Positions 1 to 7,780 of a stretch of 64,000 nt of DNA are shown one piece after another. This DNA is from CAVRIA01 sp963721115 (GTDB lineage: Bacteria > Desulfobacterota > Binatia > HRBIN30 > CADEER01), in the NCBI GenBank assembly GCA_963721115.1, contig CAVRIA010000007.1, forward strand, positions 5,060 through 69,059, written 5' to 3'. Below the pieces are notes generated by a model that ran no database searches, was not told the DNA's origin, and was given only the letters and a program-made list of their open reading frames with translations. A program made the position numbers and the translations under genes. Numbering within the stretch: the first letter of the stretch is position 1; each line of letters begins with the position of its first letter.

Positions 1-112
1 AGTTCTGCGGCGTGTTGCCCTCCTGCGCCTGGGCGGTGAATCCCATCGGCAACAGCGATTCGAAGAATTGCTCCGGGGTGACCTCTTCGGAAACCTGGGG
101 CTGCTCCTCCAC
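1..112 (-). CDS. N-terminal fragment of an unidentified protein
   Basis: Only the first 37 codons lie in the window; the gene runs off the left edge. The GTG start at 112 is supported by a strong Shine-Dalgarno sequence (AGGAGG, about 7 bases upstream). The visible peptide begins MEEQPQVSEEVTPEQFFESL and is acidic with no signal peptide. The 'TPEQFFESLLP' stretch resembles the start of small sterol-carrier-type (SCP2) proteins, but this is too short to assign. It lies 61 bp downstream of the antitoxin-like gene on the same strand and may share its transcript. Confidence 0.5.
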   Translation of the reverse strand, partial: MEEQPQVSEEVTPEQFFESLLPMGFTAQAQEGNTPQN

Positions 113-173
113 GTGACTCCTCCTGTTCGCTCCCGCTCGGCGGGAGCGCGTGAATCTCGCCAGCTCCAGGAAT

Positions 174-401
174 CTACCACTCATTGGGATTGACTTGCTC
201 GCATCCTTCGTCGATGGCGGCAGCAATCAGGACCAGGTCCTCCTTCGCGATCGTACCCGCGAAACGGCTCAATGCTCCACCATGGGCTGCCCGAGGCTCC
301 TTCGCTGCTAGTGCCCGCGCGAAGTCCAAAACCTGCCGCTGCTGGGCGGCCGGCAGTTGCTCGAGTTGCTCGCGGAGTTCCTTCTCGATGGCCGGGGTCA
401 T
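174..401 (-). CDS. Small antitoxin-like protein (DUF2281/VapB-type)
   Basis: This is a 75-residue soluble protein. An N-terminal helix (AIEKELREQLEQLPAAQQRQ) is followed by VLDFARALA and an acidic C-terminal part ending EDLVLIAAAIDEGCEQVNPNEW. That layout is typical of small antitoxin-like proteins encoded beside PIN-domain toxins. The ATG at 401 was chosen over longer options because AGGAG lies about 5 bases upstream. No PIN or RelE gene follows, so it appears to be an orphan. Family assignment rests on recalled sequence style and is moderate. The gene is divergent from the HigB-like locus at 699. Confidence 0.6.
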   Translation of the reverse strand: MTPAIEKELREQLEQLPAAQQRQVLDFARALAAKEPRAAHGGALSRFAGTIAKEDLVLIAAAIDEGCEQVNPNEW

Positions 402-698
402 TCTCGCTCCTGTTTCTCTCTTCGGAATCTTACCCCCATCTCGGCGAGATCGCGAGCGCCGTTCGGCCGAAGGATTCAAGCACCCGGAGGTTCCGACTCG
501 CCGAAGTCGTCTGCTCTCGGCGCATACATATGTCCGTTCGGCGCGTCGCGGTAGGGACGCCACGCGTTCAAGAAGCCCACGCAGACGACGTCGCGCCTCT
601 CCGCGTTCGAGGTCGGGTCGAAGAGAAGAGCGCGAGCGCTTGACGTCATGTCATATCCGACATACGCTCTGATGGTGCGCGAAAGGAGGCTGGAGAAG
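402..698. other. Intergenic region between divergent toxin-antitoxin loci
   Basis: About 300 bp between the antitoxin-like gene on the minus strand and the HigB-like locus on the plus strand. Open frames here are short, Arg/Ser-rich and without ribosome binding sites, so I call no gene. The only clear signal is AAGGAGG at 683-689, which serves the HigB-like GTG start. Confidence 0.4.
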
Positions 699-1042
699 GT
701 GGATAAGCCTCTCGTGTGGCTCCACGGTGAGCTCAAGACGCCGCCCTTCTCGCGCGAAGCTAGAATCGAGGCTGGCTTTCTGTTGAGGAGACTTCAGAAG
801 GGAGAGCTGCTGTCGATGCCAGCTCGCGGCCGATGTCCGCGCTCGGCAGTCGGTGCCACGAGCTTCGCGTCGCGGACCGGCAACCGAGCTGGCGGATCGT
901 CTATCGAATCGATTCGGACGCCATCGTGATCGCGGACGTGTTCGAGAAGCGAACGGCGAGAACTCCGCAGAACGTCACAGAACGATGCCGCGATCGATTG
1001 CGCAGATACGATGAAGCGAGTCGGGAGAAGGATCGAACATGA
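699..1042 (+). pseudogene. HigB/RelE-type (phage Gp49-like) toxin, frame-broken
   Basis: The conserved toxin core is present but split over two frames. The first part reads VDKPLVWLHGELKTPPFS...EAGFLLRRLQKGEL; after one missing base near 820 the second part reads SRCHELRV...WRIVYRIDSDAIVIADVF and ends at 1042. Such toxins are ribosome-dependent mRNA interferases. A GTG start at 699 with AAGGAGG at 683-689 fits the usual N-terminus of the family. The stop codon overlaps the next ATG (ATGA), the normal toxin-first HigBA layout. It is either inactive or hit by an assembly indel; the neighbouring antitoxin is also broken, which favours decay or poor local sequence quality. Confidence 0.75.
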
Positions 1043-1370
1043 ACAAAGCGAAGAAGGAACGGATCCAGGCAGCAGGCTGGAAGGTCGGCTCGACGCGCGA
1101 GTTCCTCGGGCTATCGGATAGGAATCCGCTCTCATCGACGTAAAGCTCGAGCTCGGCCGGGCGCTCCGCACCGAGCGAACACGGCGACGGATGACGCAGG
1201 AGGACCTGGGTCGACGGCTCGGCTCGAGTCAGTCCGCGTCGCGAAGATGGAGGCCGGTCACCCGTCGGTGAGCCTGGATCTGCTCGTTCGTTCCGCTGTT
1301 CAACCTCGGCGCAAGCCGGCGAGACCTTGCTCGCTATTTCTCCGGCGCCGCGAGGCGGCGGGCGGCATGA
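1039..1370 (+). pseudogene. HigA-type XRE antitoxin, several frame breaks
   Basis: The sequence starts MNKAKKERIQAAGWKVGSTR followed by EFLGLSD, then loses frame near 1125. The next piece reads LIDVKLELGRALRTERTRRR and continues MTQEDLGRRLGSSQS. After another break the helix-turn-helix continues VAKMEAGHPSVSLDLLVRS, and a third break leads to FNLGASRRDLARYFSGAA and a stop at 1368-1370. Together these make a typical ~105-residue XRE antitoxin that would repress its operon and neutralise HigB. At least three indels are needed to read it. It overlaps the toxin stop by four bases. Confidence 0.7.
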
Positions 1371-1504
1371 GCTTCGCCGCCGGAGGGTAATTCGCTTCTG
1401 TGAGGGGGCCAGAGAGGGACGATGGTACTTTGAGTACGCTCCCGAAGGTTTGTAGCCGAGTTACTCCATCGCTCCCTCATCATCGATCGCAAGAGGTTCG
1501 TCCT

Positions 1505-1747
1505 ATGAAAATCGAGAGCATTCGCGAGGTCAAAGCAAACCTGAACAGGATCGTCGGCGCCCTTCCCGAAGAGGGATCGGTGGTGATCACGAAGAACGGC
1601 CGCCCCTGCGCGGTACTGATGCCGGTGACGGAAGATACCGATTTGGAGATCGTCGCGATCTCGCAGAACAAGCGCTTCTGGCAGACCTATGACCGCGCGA
1701 TTCGCCGCGGCGAAAAAGAAGGCTGGACCTCGCTCGACGACATCTGA
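1505..1747 (+). CDS. Phd/YefM-family antitoxin, orphan
   Basis: This 80-residue protein begins MKIESIREVKANLNRIVGAL and continues with VVITKNGRPCAVLMPV. This is the characteristic N-terminal DNA-binding fold of Phd/YefM antitoxins (a REVKANLN helix, then a beta strand with the NGRP turn). The acidic C-terminus (QTYDRAIRRGEKEGWTSLDDI) would normally wrap around the toxin. The ATG at 1505 has a purine-rich AAGAGG about 8 bases upstream. No toxin gene follows; the next 240 bp hold only a hairpin repeat, so it is an orphan or has lost its partner. Confidence 0.8.
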   Translation: MKIESIREVKANLNRIVGALPEEGSVVITKNGRPCAVLMPVTEDTDLEIVAISQNKRFWQTYDRAIRRGEKEGWTSLDDI

Positions 1748-1875
1748 AACGTTCTGGCAGCCCGGGGTCGGCCGCCCCCCGGATCAGGTCAAGACACCCC
1801 CTGCGCCGATCTTTTCCCTTCGGCCAGATCAAGCTTTCCCGAGCTCCCTGGCAATGGCTTCCAGCACCTATCGAG

Positions 1876-1926
1876 TCGTCTACGCCTCAGCCTCGGTCTT
1901 CGGAAGGCTCAGGCTGAGGCTACGAT
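1876..1926. repeat. Solitary hexamer-built hairpin repeat
   Basis: A single imperfect hairpin with loop TCTTCGGAAGG. The left arm carries GCCTCAGCCT and the right arm AGGCTCAGGCTGAGGC. It belongs to the same family as the arrays at 4.8, 10.4 and 11.7 kb. It lies between the Phd-like gene and the convergent end of the EF-hand-tailed repeat protein. Confidence 0.75.
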
Positions 1927-1989
1927 GCCGCATCCGGTGCCCTGCCGACCCGACCAGTGCTCGAGGGGCTGCCAGCTCATGAAACCTTC

Positions 1990-3444
1990 CTACGGCGCGC
2001 ATCCATCCAATGCGCTGTTGACGGCGGCGATCAGCTCGTTGATCGCCACGCTGTCGTCGCCGTTGAGGTCGAAGGCCGGGCAGGAGTCGAGTGGGAGGTA
2101 ACCGAGCGCGACGTTCACGCCGGTGACCAGCTCGTCGATCGCCACGTCGCCGCTGCCGTCGCAGTCGCCCGGACAAGGCAGCAAAGCGTAACGCTGACCG
2201 AAGACGCCGAAACGGTCGCCATCCTGTCCGTAGCTTTTCCACACCACAACGAAATCCCCGCTGCCGCTGGCAGCAATGGCGGGGGAGAGCTGGCCGTACA
2301 GGGTGTACGTGTTCACCTCGAACTCGGTGCCGAGCGCACTGCCGCTGCTCGCGTAGCGCTGGCCGAAGACGCCGTCGGAGTCGCCATCCTGTGTGTAGCT
2401 ATTCCACACCACGACGAAATCCCCGTTGCTGCCGACGGCGATGGCGGGGTCGGCTTGCGAGGACGGGGTGTAGGTGTTCACCTGGAACTCCGTACCGAGC
2501 GCACTACCGCTGCTCGCGTAGCGCTGGCCGAAGACGCCCAAGGAGTGGCCGTCCTGCCCGAAGCCACTCCACACCACGACGAAATCCCCGTTGCCGCCGG
2601 CGGCGATGGCGGGCGGCGTTGACCGGGTGTAGGTGTTCACCTGGAACTCGGTACCGAGCGCACTGCCGCTGCTCGCGTAGCGCTGGCCGAAGACGCTGGA
2701 GGTGGGAAAGTCCTGCCCGAGGCCAACCCACACCACGACGAAATCCCCGTTGCCGCCGGTGGCGATGGCGGCGTCGCCCTGGAAGGGCGCGGTGGTGCAG
2801 GTGTTCACCTGGAACTCGGTACCGAGCGCACTGCCGCTGCTCGCGTAGCGCTGGCCGAGGACGCTGGTGCGGTAGTCCTCTCCGAACCTATTCCACGCCA
2901 CCACGAAATCCCCGTTGCTGCCGACGGCGACGGCGGGGGAGGTGGCGAAGGACTGGTGGGAGGTGTAGGTGTTCACCTGGAACTCGGTACCGAGCGCACT
3001 ACCGTCGTTCGCGTAGCGCTGGCCGAGGATGCTGAACGTGTAGCTGTCCCGTGCGTAGCTATTCCACACCACGACGAAATCCCCGTTGCCACCGGCGGCG
3101 ATGGCGAGATCGTTTTCTGCGGACGCAGTGTAGGTGTTCACCTGGAACTCGGTACCCAGCACACTGCCGTTGCTCGCGTAACGCTGGCCCAAGACGCCGA
3201 CGGAGTGGCCGTCCGGCGCGATGCTAAGCCAAACCACGACGAAATCCCCGTTGCCACCGGCGGCGATGGCGGGGGCATACTGCACAGACGCGGTGTGGCT
3301 GTTCACCTGGAACTCGGCACCCAACGGAACCACCGCCCCTACAGTTCCCCTGGACGTGGCGCAGACGAGTAGAGGGACGAGCGTCACGTAGACCGCGCAG
3401 CGACTCCATCTGCAGCTTATCGGCGTGTAGCCGTTGAACCTCAT
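1990..3444 (-). CDS. Secreted seven-repeat (probable beta-propeller) protein with EF-hand/dockerin-like tail
   Basis: About 484 residues. The start at 3444 (MRFNGYTPISCRW...) gives an N-terminal hydrophobic export signal (VYVTLVPLLVCATS). The body contains seven ~53-residue repeats, each with (T/A)EFQVNTYT, PAIAAGGNGDFVVVW and GQRYASSGSALG. Seven such blades suggest a beta-propeller. The C-terminus has two Ca-binding EF-hand/dockerin-like loops, CDGSGDVAIDELVTGVN and DLNGDDSVAINELIAAVN, bracketed by Cys. The DNA repeats (~160 bp) are nearly identical between blades, implying recent duplication or gene conversion. Likely an extracellular or surface protein; no enzymatic motif is seen. A similar tail ends the giant Ig-like protein at 39.5 kb. 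Confidence 0.8.
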   Translation of the reverse strand: MRFNGYTPISCRWSRCAVYVTLVPLLVCATSRGTVGAVVPLGAEFQVNSHTASVQYAPAIAAGGNGDFVVVWLSIAPDGHSVGVLGQRYASNGSVLGTEFQVNTYTASAENDLAIAAGGNGDFVVVWNSYARDSYTFSILGQRYANDGSALGTEFQVNTYTSHQSFATSPAVAVGSNGDFVVAWNRFGEDYRTSVLGQRYASSGSALGTEFQVNTCTTAPFQGDAAIATGGNGDFVVVWVGLGQDFPTSSVFGQRYASSGSALGTEFQVNTYTRSTPPAIAAGGNGDFVVVWSGFGQDGHSLGVFGQRYASSGSALGTEFQVNTYTPSSQADPAIAVGSNGDFVVVWNSYTQDGDSDGVFGQRYASSGSALGTEFEVNTYTLYGQLSPAIAASGSGDFVVVWKSYGQDGDRFGVFGQRYALLPCPGDCDGSGDVAIDELVTGVNVALGYLPLDSCPAFDLNGDDSVAINELIAAVNSALDGCAP

Positions 3445-3849
3445 GGCGCTGCACTCTCCGTCGTGGCTAGCTGACGTGGCCATATCAAGCCTCGAAAGTC
3501 AAACTAGCTACCACCCACCGTAAATGCGGCTCCGGCTTGTCATCGAACGCATCGCACCTCATTTGTTCATCCTGTCGGCGTTTGCGTCGTCGCGCGGCGG
3601 CCCGGGCTGCCGATGTGCCCGTCAGAATGACAGCCGCCAAGAGCCGAAAGAAGCCGCCGCGAAACCCTGGAATCACGCGCAAATCGACCTTCGACCCCAC
3701 CCGCGCCCAACGTCGGGCTACCTCAGCGGCCGGCTGCGGATCGTCCGCCGCCCAGACGAGTGTCACCGGTGTTCCCCGCTCTTCGCTTCCAGTCTTTTCC
3801 TCCAGGCTTCGTACTTGAGTAGCCGCTTTATTCTGGCTAGTCTGGCCAT
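3445..3849. other. Intergenic region without a confident gene
   Basis: About 400 bp between the divergently arranged repeat protein and VapBC. A 93-codon open frame with a GTG start exists on the minus strand at 3485-3766, but it has no recognisable domain and an Arg/Ala-rich composition typical of random frames in GC-rich DNA. The last 40 bases (TGGCTAG/TCTGGCCA imperfect dyads just before 3850) may be part of the VapBC autoregulatory promoter. Confidence 0.4.
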
Positions 3850-4131
3850 ATGAAAGCAGCCCCAGTGACCGATCTGAAGAACCGCCTCAGCCACTACCTC
3901 CGCCTCGTCGCGCGCGGGGAGACGGTCACCGTCCTGGATCGGGGGAGGCCGGTGGCGCAGATCGTTCCGCCGGGCGAGGCGTCGGCAGACCTGCAGCGTC
4001 TGGTGCAAGCCGGATTGGCTCGTCTGCCGCGCCGGAAGGCGGCGAAAGACCTGTGGACCCGGCCGCTGCCGAAGTCGAGGGCATCGGTCTCCGAGGCCCT
4101 GCAACGGGACCGGGACGACCGGGCGTCCTGA
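3850..4131 (+). CDS. vapB: VapB/Phd-type antitoxin of VapBC pair
   Basis: A 93-residue antitoxin beginning MKAAPVTDLKNRLSHYLRLV followed by ARGETVTVLDRGRPVAQIVPP. This is the Phd-type N-terminal DNA-binding fold with the typical DRGRPVAQI strand. The C-terminal half is basic and probably forms the toxin-wrapping segment. It ends three bases before the VapC start, the usual coupled arrangement. It should repress its own promoter together with VapC and block the RNase. Unlike the other toxin-antitoxin remnants in this region, both genes here are intact. Confidence 0.85.
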   Translation: MKAAPVTDLKNRLSHYLRLVARGETVTVLDRGRPVAQIVPPGEASADLQRLVQAGLARLPRRKAAKDLWTRPLPKSRASVSEALQRDRDDRAS

Positions 4132-4134
4132 GCG

Positions 4135-4557
4135 ATGCGCTACTGGGACGCTTCGGCCCTCGTTCCCCTCGTCGTCGCCGAAGAGCGCAGCAAGGCGTTG
4201 CGCCAGCTGGCCAGAGGCGGGGACATCGTGACCTGGAGTCTCTCTTCGGTGGAGATCACTTCGGCCATCGAGCGTCGGGCCCGCGAGGGAGCCCTTTCCC
4301 CGATCCATCGCCAGACCGCCTTGCACAATCTCGCCGAGCTTCGCGACTCGTGGACGGAGATCACCGGTCTGGCACCGGTGAGCGAACGCGCCTGCCGTCT
4401 CCTCGCCGTACACGCGCTGCGTGCAGCAGACGCGCTGCAGCTCGGCGCGGCACTGGTGGCGGCCGGCGAACGCCCCCAGCTGCACGAGTTCGTGTGCACG
4501 GACGAGCGCCTTTGCCACGCCGCCGGACGCGAGGGATTTCGGGTCATCCCGAAATAG
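4135..4557 (+). CDS. vapC: VapC-type PIN-domain ribonuclease toxin
   Basis: A 140-residue PIN-domain protein. The acidic metal-binding positions of the family are visible in RYWDASALVPLVV (first Asp), SSVEITSAI (Glu), RAADALQLGAAL (Asp) and CTDERLCHAA (last acidic cluster). PIN toxins cleave tRNA or rRNA in a Mg-dependent manner and are held inactive by the preceding antitoxin. Length and motif spacing are normal, so the toxin looks functional. An 83-bp segment of its 3' end (4459-4541) is repeated with about 90% identity at 26003-26085, where the rest of the gene is gone. Confidence 0.88.
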   Translation: MRYWDASALVPLVVAEERSKALRQLARGGDIVTWSLSSVEITSAIERRAREGALSPIHRQTALHNLAELRDSWTEITGLAPVSERACRLLAVHALRAADALQLGAALVAAGERPQLHEFVCTDERLCHAAGREGFRVIPK

Positions 4558-4567
4558 CTCGCGGCAG

Positions 4568-4612
4568 TGCCCCCACAGCCCGAGCCTCAGCCTTTGGTCT
4601 CCGAAGACCCAA
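4568..4612. repeat. Degenerate half unit of hexamer hairpin repeat
   Basis: Contains CAGCCCGAGCCTCAGCC followed by TTTGGTCTCCGAAGACC, i.e. the left arm and a variant loop of the hairpin family without the right arm. It begins 10 bp after the VapC stop codon and is followed by an antitoxin remnant. Confidence 0.6.
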
Positions 4613-4674
4613 TCGTCAGGAAATCGGGATCGTCGTCCACATCTCCGGATCGTGGCCCGTCGTCGTGCAGTGGG

Positions 4675-4788
4675 CGCAACCGCTACGAAGGACACTCGCT
4701 GTCGATGCTCCGGCGCATCGCCGCGGCGCTGAGCAAACGGGTGGAGATTCGCTTCGTACCCGCCACTCGGCGGCACCGCGCCGCGTGA
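4675..4788 (+). pseudogene. C-terminal remnant of an XRE-type antitoxin
   Basis: The frame ending at 4788 reads YEGHSLSMLRRIAAALSKRV followed by EIRFVPA, matching the C-terminal recognition-helix end of small HTH antitoxins of the RelB/HigA XRE type (typically '...GHSxSMLRRIAxALGKRVEV'). The N-terminal helix-turn-helix upstream is missing and replaced by a hairpin repeat fragment. It is a stub and could not bind DNA as it stands. Confidence 0.6.
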
Positions 4789-4796
4789 GCACCTCG

Positions 4797-4942
4797 CCGC
4801 CGGCTTCGGAAGGCTTGGGCTACGGCTAAGGCTGAGGCTGAGTTCGCTCCGGATTCCCCCTCACCCTGAGCCTCAGCCGTAGCCTCAGCCTCCGGCTTCG
4901 CAAGGCTCAGGCTACGGCTACGGCTGAGGCTGAGTTTTCTCC
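4797..4942. repeat. Hexamer hairpin array A (about 1.5 units)
   Basis: A partial unit (CGGCTTCGGAAGGCTTGGGCT and following right arm) is followed by one complete hairpin with left arm CTGAGCCTCAGCCGTAGCC, loop CCGGCTTCGCAAGGCT and right arm CTCAGGCTACGGCTACGG, then CTGAGGCTGAG. The units are separated by a C/T-rich spacer (TTCGCTCCGGATTCCCCCTC). It is the same family as arrays B and C. Confidence 0.8.
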
Positions 4943-5215
4943 GCGAGCAAGACAGGGGACGTTGCTAGATAGCTAGATTACCAAGAGATCCGGCCGACGC
5001 TCAACAGCGTCTCGTTGGCCGAGTGGTCCCGCTCGCAGCAGCGCTCAGCCCCGACAGCGTAAAGGGGCGTTGCCAGTTGTGCTGCCTTGCGGCTTCGACT
5101 GAGCACTAGTCTGCGGTCGGCGCTCTGCCGCTCGTCGATTCATGAGGTAGGACGGGTCCTTGGAGAGGTCAGACCACGATCGGGCCACCATGGTTTCATC
5201 GCTGATTCCGTCCCG
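4943..5215. other. Intergenic region, nothing recognised
   Basis: Sequence between hairpin array A and the 3' end of the conserved minus-strand gene ending at 5216. I see no ribosome binding site, conserved protein fragment or RNA-like structure that I can support. Confidence 0.4.
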
Positions 5216-6613
5216 TCACGGAGCGTGATGCCCGAAGAGCCCCCGTTCCTTGATGATGGTCGCCACGGGCTCCGGAACAGCCGACTCCCAACCGGGATCG
5301 CCGCTCTGCAAACGATCCAACACATCATGGGTACGGATCTGAAGGATCGAGGGATCATAGCGATCGAGAGCTTCGATGTACCGGTTGTCGAGGAGGAATC
5401 GGTAGAGGTACCGCATCGGTTCGGGGACCTGCATGGTGTTCGCGGTGACGACCTCACCACACCCCGGTTCGATCGTCGGATACACATAGACCTTTACGGC
5501 GTTCTTGAAGAGACGGCCGATGGCTTCGAGCCTGCCGCCCGCTAGGTCCTCGTATTCATCGCCGATGACCGCGCGCAGCGCGGGCACGCCGAGGGCAATG
5601 CCGATTCGAGATCGCGTGTACCGCGAGAGGACCTCGACGAGGGCAAAGTTTCGCCGCGAGCGCGAGATCAGGACGTGGTGCCCGAGCGCATGGAGTATCT
5701 CCGCTCGGTCGACGAAGTCGCGGTGATCGATCCCGCTCTCCCCGGAAAGGCTTCCCAGCGTCATTTCCAGCAAGATGGCCGGCTCACCGCCGTCGAGGTC
5801 GGGTTCCCGCAGAAATCGCTCCCGCGCGCACGCGAGAACATCGAGCGTCACCTTCGTCGGCGGCCGGAAGGTCCCGCGTTCGACAAGGAGCGGCCGCTTG
5901 TAGAGGACTTCCGATGGCTGCACGACCTCTCCATCAGAGGCGAGCATCACCGCGTCGGTGAAACCGAGCTCGACGAGCCGAAGGCTCGCCAAGCGGCTGT
6001 CGAACCCGCCGAACGCAGGCCCCGAAAGTTTGACCATGTCGATCTCGACGCGCGCTCGCTCGACGCTGTCCATCAGTGACTCGACGAGCTTCGCCGGTTC
6101 CGAGTGATGATAGAAAGCGCCATGGGCGAGATTGACGCCTACGATGCCGAGCGCCTCCTGCTCGCGCACGGGATCCGAGTCGAGAAGATAAACGTGAATG
6201 AGAACATCCGAGGGTCCGCCACCGGCCTGCGTCTGAAAGCGAACACCGAGCCAGCCATGGCCCTTCTCGTGCCGCGAATAGCTCCGCGCGGCGACCGTGT
6301 CGGCGAGGGCGAAGAATGCGCTCCGATCGCCTCGACGCGGCCCGAGCCCCTCGACTAGAATCGTATACTCGCGCTCGAGCATCGCCAGGAGGCGCTGGCG
6401 ACTCACGTAACGATCGGTCGGTCCATAGAGAAAGTCGCTCACGGCGGTGTCGTATGCCGAGATTGTCTTCGCCACCGTCCCCGCCGCCCCGCCGACGCGA
6501 AAGAACCAACGCGCCACTTCCTGGCCGGCGCCGATCTCGGCGAAGGTTCCGTACTTTGCGGCATCGACGTTGATCCGCAGCGCCTTCTCGTGGGTTGTGG
6601 ACTTCGCCGTCAT
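5216..6613 (-). CDS. Conserved cytosolic protein of unknown function
   Basis: A 465-residue protein with no signal peptide or membrane segment. It begins MTAKSTTHEKALRINVDAAK and continues YGTFAEIGAGQEVARWFFRVGG. This N-terminus, with ...IGVNLAHGAFYHH... in the middle and LYRFLLDNRYIEAL near the end, matches a widespread bacterial family of ~470-480 residues that I recall only as hypothetical (sometimes mislabelled as a TonB-dependent receptor). The length is close to normal and the frame is intact, so it is probably functional. No catalytic motif stands out. It is alone on its strand, with an aldo/keto reductase upstream on the same strand 160 bp away. I cannot assign a reaction. Confidence 0.8.
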   Translation of the reverse strand: MTAKSTTHEKALRINVDAAKYGTFAEIGAGQEVARWFFRVGGAAGTVAKTISAYDTAVSDFLYGPTDRYVSRQRLLAMLEREYTILVEGLGPRRGDRSAFFALADTVAARSYSRHEKGHGWLGVRFQTQAGGGPSDVLIHVYLLDSDPVREQEALGIVGVNLAHGAFYHHSEPAKLVESLMDSVERARVEIDMVKLSGPAFGGFDSRLASLRLVELGFTDAVMLASDGEVVQPSEVLYKRPLLVERGTFRPPTKVTLDVLACARERFLREPDLDGGEPAILLEMTLGSLSGESGIDHRDFVDRAEILHALGHHVLISRSRRNFALVEVLSRYTRSRIGIALGVPALRAVIGDEYEDLAGGRLEAIGRLFKNAVKVYVYPTIEPGCGEVVTANTMQVPEPMRYLYRFLLDNRYIEALDRYDPSILQIRTHDVLDRLQSGDPGWESAVPEPVATIIKERGLFGHHAP

Positions 6614-6771
6614 GCGATCCCCTCTCTCGAGTCATTCCGTGCCGACGCTCCATACGTATGCCAACGACGACAATCGATACGCTCACCGCGCACACAATCA
6701 AACCGACCCAAGTGTGAATCGGCGTCAAAGATTGACCCCCGCCATTTTCCGCGGAACCCGTTGATGCGCGG

Positions 6772-7716
6772 TCAACCTCCCTTCCCTCTCGGAATGAACC
6801 CGGGAACACCGGTCTCCACGACGGGATTGAACCTGACCCGCAACTTGATTCCTTCGCTAATCTCCCGCACGGCCTCTTCAGGAAGGGCGGAGACTTCAAA
6901 GTTCTCCTTGATCCGGCTGGGGGTCTTCGAGGTGGTCAGGAGGGCCGTCCCGCGCTGGATGGCCCAGGCGAGCAAGACCTGCGCCGGGGTCTTGTTGACT
7001 CGCTTGGCGATAGCGGTGATGACAGGATCTTCCAGCAAGTTGGGTTCACTGCTGTGCCCCAGCGCTGCGAACGCTTGCAACACGATGCCATTCTTTCTGC
7101 AATAGTCCAAAAGGTCCCATTGCGGGAGATACGGATGGGATTCGACGTGAACAACTGCAGGCTTGATCCTCGCCGCTTCAAAGATATCTTTCGCCTGGTC
7201 CAGGCTGACGTCGGATAATCCGATGGCCTTGCACTTGCCTTCGTCCACCAGGCCCTCCAACGCCCTCCATGTATCCAGCAACGTCACCCCCTTGTCATAA
7301 ATCACATTGCCATTCGCATCCCTCGGGTCTTGCTCGTCTCCAGGTTGGAAGGCAAAGGGGGTGTGGATGAGATAGAGATCGACGTAGTCGAGTTGCAGTT
7401 TCTTGAGACTGGCCTCGAAGGCGGGTTTGACGCGTTCAGGACGATGATTGTTATTCCAGAGCTTCGTGGCGATAAACACTTCCTCCCGCTTGATCTTCCC
7501 CGCTCTTGAACACCTCCTGCATCGCTTCGCCGACCTCTTTTTCATTTCGGTAGCGTTCCGAAGCGTCGATCAGGCGAAATCCTGTCTCCAGCGCCGCCCT
7601 GGTCGCGGTTCTGGTTGCCACGGGGTCGGGAATCAGTGTGCCAAAGCCGAGGGCGGGGATAGCACCGGATCCGTTGTTGAGGGCTATCTTCGTATAGCGA
7701 AGGTTGTCGGCTCTCT
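6772..7716 (-). CDS. Aldo/keto reductase, one frame break
   Basis: NAD(P)H-dependent aldo/keto reductase. The intact downstream part (6772 to about 7500) reads KIKREEVFIATKLWNNNH, then YVDLYLIHTPF, and a C-terminal cofactor loop TSKTPSRIKENFE. The N-terminal part lies in another frame (IPALGFGTLIPD, then LETGFRLIDASERYRNEKEV). The two join at about 7502, where one extra G in a GGGG run breaks the frame. The Asp/Tyr pair (DASERY) and Lys/His (ATKLW, LIHTPF) of the catalytic tetrad are all present once the break is repaired. No good start codon is visible near 7716. Codon use is richer in A/T than neighbours, hinting at acquisition by transfer. Confidence 0.75.
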
Positions 7717-7780
7717 ACCATTGCTTCACCCCTCCGATATCAACCAGGTGGACCTCAGCCCGCGACATCGCGGACCAGCT

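Noticed and set aside
3485..3766. A 93-codon minus-strand open frame
   Set aside because: Only a GTG start without a convincing ribosome binding site, biased composition and no recognisable motif.
6630..6760. A small membrane-like peptide (containing WVGLIVCAVSVSIVVVGI) on the minus strand upstream of the conserved unknown gene
   Set aside because: The frame has no bounded start and stop that would define a small gene; it continues far into the next coding region in the wrong frame.
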